Shown one piece after another: positions 13,865 to 15,105 of a stretch of DNA of 15,105 nt. The position numbers were made by a program, and so were the translations under genes. The notes under the pieces are model-generated. The model had not been told where the DNA came from. It saw only the letters and a program-made list of their open reading frames with translations, and did not search any database. The stretch is from Deltaproteobacteria bacterium (GTDB lineage: Bacteria > Desulfobacterota > Syntrophia > Syntrophales > Smithellaceae), in NCBI GenBank assembly GCA_009668925.1, contig SBEK01000058.1:1-15105 (forward strand), in the 5' to 3' direction. How positions within the stretch are numbered: position 1 is the first letter of the stretch; each line of letters opens with the position of its first letter.

Positions 13865-14452
13865 ATGAAAACACAAAACGCTTTTTTTCGAAGCAAACTC
13901 TTGGCCGTCTTCTTATGGACGGTCCTGGCGGCAAGTGCGGTGCCTTTTGCCGTCAAGGCGGCTATCGAACCCCGGATGGTTGATATTCTCATATCCAGCA
14001 ATGCGCAAAACGTGCTTTTGTATGCGCGTCTGGTGGACTGTTTTAAGCCGGAAATGGAGGCCGCCATTCTCGCCGGTGTTCCCGCGATTTTTACGCTCCA
14101 GCTGGAAGTCTATCAGGAACGGTCCTATTTATGGAACAGACAGATGATCGGCAAAGAAGTCCGCCGGACGATCAAATACGACAATTTAAAAAAAGTATTT
14201 TCGATTACCACCAACGGGAGCAGTCAACCGGTGGTTTTGCCGGATTTTGAAAGCGCTCAAAAGGCCATGGCGGATTTGAACGGCATTCCCCTGATCCCGC
14301 TTAGCTCCCTGACCAAGGGAAATACGTATTACGCTCAGGTGAAAGCCAAAATCGATAAAGTCCGATTGCCGCTCTACATGGAATATGTCTTCGTCTTCGT
14401 TTCGCTGTGGGATTTTGAAACGCCGTCCTATAAAATAAGGTTTTCGTATTAG
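13865..14452 (+). CDS. DUF4390 domain-containing exported protein
   Basis: A 195-residue protein assigned to DUF4390 by its overall pattern and position before an NtrY-like kinase. ATG 13865 starts MKTQNAFFRSK, followed by a hydrophobic stretch (about residues 11-29) that acts as a signal peptide or membrane anchor, ending near AVKAAIEP. The rest is a beta-rich extracytoplasmic domain, with VLLYARLVDCFKPEMEAAI, IKYDNLKKVF and a late WDFETPSYKIRFSY block. TTG 13856 in the same frame would add three residues. The ribosome-binding site is weak (GGAAAG, 13847-13852). No function is established for the family. The kinase gene begins 42 bases downstream, and co-occurrence suggests a periplasmic signal-input or envelope role, which is inference. 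Confidence 0.85.
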   Translation: MKTQNAFFRSKLLAVFLWTVLAASAVPFAVKAAIEPRMVDILISSNAQNVLLYARLVDCFKPEMEAAILAGVPAIFTLQLEVYQERSYLWNRQMIGKEVRRTIKYDNLKKVFSITTNGSSQPVVLPDFESAQKAMADLNGIPLIPLSSLTKGNTYYAQVKAKIDKVRLPLYMEYVFVFVSLWDFETPSYKIRFSY

Positions 14453-14494
14453 TCGCCGATCTCGATTTCTGCGGGGAAGCTGATCAATCAACCG

Positions 14495-15105
14495 ATGAAG
14501 ATTAGAAAAAAATCCAGAAGAGCCTATCTCGATGAGCGGGAATTAAGAAAACGCCGGCGCGAACGCATCCTCATGCTTGTCGTCGGCTGTATGGCGATCG
14601 TTTTTACCCTGCTGGCCAGTCAATTTTCGTCGCGGAAAGAATTGCCGATATCCGCCAATATTCTGGTTTACGGTCTCACGAGCATCAATATCATACTGAT
14701 CCTCCTTTTGCTTTTTCTGATCGTGCGCAATATTTTTAAATTGTTTTCCGAGCGCCGTAAAGGGGTCATCGGCTCGAAGCTGCGCACCAAGCTGGTCGCC
14801 GCGTTTGTCGGGTTGTCTCTTGTGCCGACCATTTTGCTGTTTCTGTTTGCCATCAATTTCTTATCGTATTCGATCGAATTCTGGTTCAACATCAAGATCG
14901 GCGATGCGTTGAACCGGTCGCTCGAAGTCGCTCAGGTGTATTACACGCAGGCGGAAGATCTGGCCAAATTTAACGCCCGCCAGATCAGCGCGGACATCAC
15001 GAAAAACCGCCTTTACGAAACGGAAAGAGAACAATATTTAAACAGTTTCCTCTCGCAACGGCAGAAAAGTTACAAGGTCGGGCGGGTGGAGGCTTATTTC
15101 GATTT
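14495..15105 (+). CDS. NtrY-like membrane sensor histidine kinase (partial, N-terminus)
   Basis: The first 203 residues of a protein that runs off the right edge. A very basic N-terminus (MKIRKKSRRAYLDERELRKRR in part) precedes three membrane segments at about residues 25-42, 55-78 and 101-123. Between the second and third lies the NtrY-type link SERRKGVIGSKLRTKLV, and the third reads GLSLVPTILLFLFA. A periplasmic sensor region (FWFNIKIGDALNRSLEVA onwards) follows. HAMP, PAS and kinase domains would lie beyond the window. NtrY pairs with the response regulator NtrX, a sigma-54-class regulator in many bacteria. ATG 14495 is the only start in frame after the DUF4390 stop. The ribosome-binding site is weak, which suggests coupling to that gene. 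Confidence 0.88.
   Translation, partial: MKIRKKSRRAYLDERELRKRRRERILMLVVGCMAIVFTLLASQFSSRKELPISANILVYGLTSINIILILLLLFLIVRNIFKLFSERRKGVIGSKLRTKLVAAFVGLSLVPTILLFLFAINFLSYSIEFWFNIKIGDALNRSLEVAQVYYTQAEDLAKFNARQISADITKNRLYETEREQYLNSFLSQRQKSYKVGRVEAYFD

Overview
The window reads as chromosomal DNA from an anaerobic deltaproteobacterium, most like the Syntrophales (Syntrophus/Smithella type). This is inferred from gene content and protein style, not from a database match. Supporting signs are tandem amino-acid/amide ABC binding proteins, an AMACR-type CoA enzyme, a GltD-like iron-sulfur flavoprotein, the order yebC-ruvC-ruvA-ruvB-queH, an lpxC gene (so an outer membrane with lipid A), and a DUF4390 gene followed by an NtrY-like kinase. 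Base composition looks moderately GC-rich and even. I see no rRNA, tRNA, CRISPR array, integrase or transposase.

Layout. 1-2306 (+): the 3' end of one Leu/Ile/Val-type periplasmic binding protein, two intrinsic terminators, then a complete tandem paralogue with its own leader hairpin and terminator. 2356-4595 (-): an alpha-methylacyl-CoA racemase-like protein and, upstream of it, a stand-alone GuaA-type ATP pyrophosphatase that departs from GMP synthase at several substrate motifs. 4793-6149 (+), divergent from the last gene: a HisF-type synthase without HisH and, 16 bases on, a class I SAM methyltransferase. 6150-6483: a hairpin-rich stretch bracketed by a 13-base direct repeat. 6484-6915 (+): an exported single-domain cupin. 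Its stop codon is the first three bases of a heptanucleotide tandem repeat (6913-6987). 6996-8668 (-): a GltD-like oxidoreductase and a YjbQ-family protein, in that transcription order.

8669-9019: a gene-free stretch with strong inverted repeats. 9020-12494 (+): yebC, ruvC, ruvA, ruvB and queH, tightly packed and probably one transcription unit. It combines a translation/regulatory factor, the complete Holliday-junction resolvasome and the last step of queuosine synthesis. 12695-15105 (+): lpxC behind a good sigma-54-like promoter, a structured leader, a DUF4390 exported protein, and the N-terminal part of an NtrY-like membrane histidine kinase cut by the window edge.

Most genes are ordinary housekeeping. 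The parts that deserve a second look are the divergent pair at 3627-5554, which has two ammonia-using enzyme types both lacking a glutaminase partner and both altered at substrate or ammonia-gate positions; the putative sigma-54 control of lpxC; and several structured or repetitive intergenic elements. I found no convincing entirely new multi-gene system such as a defence island.
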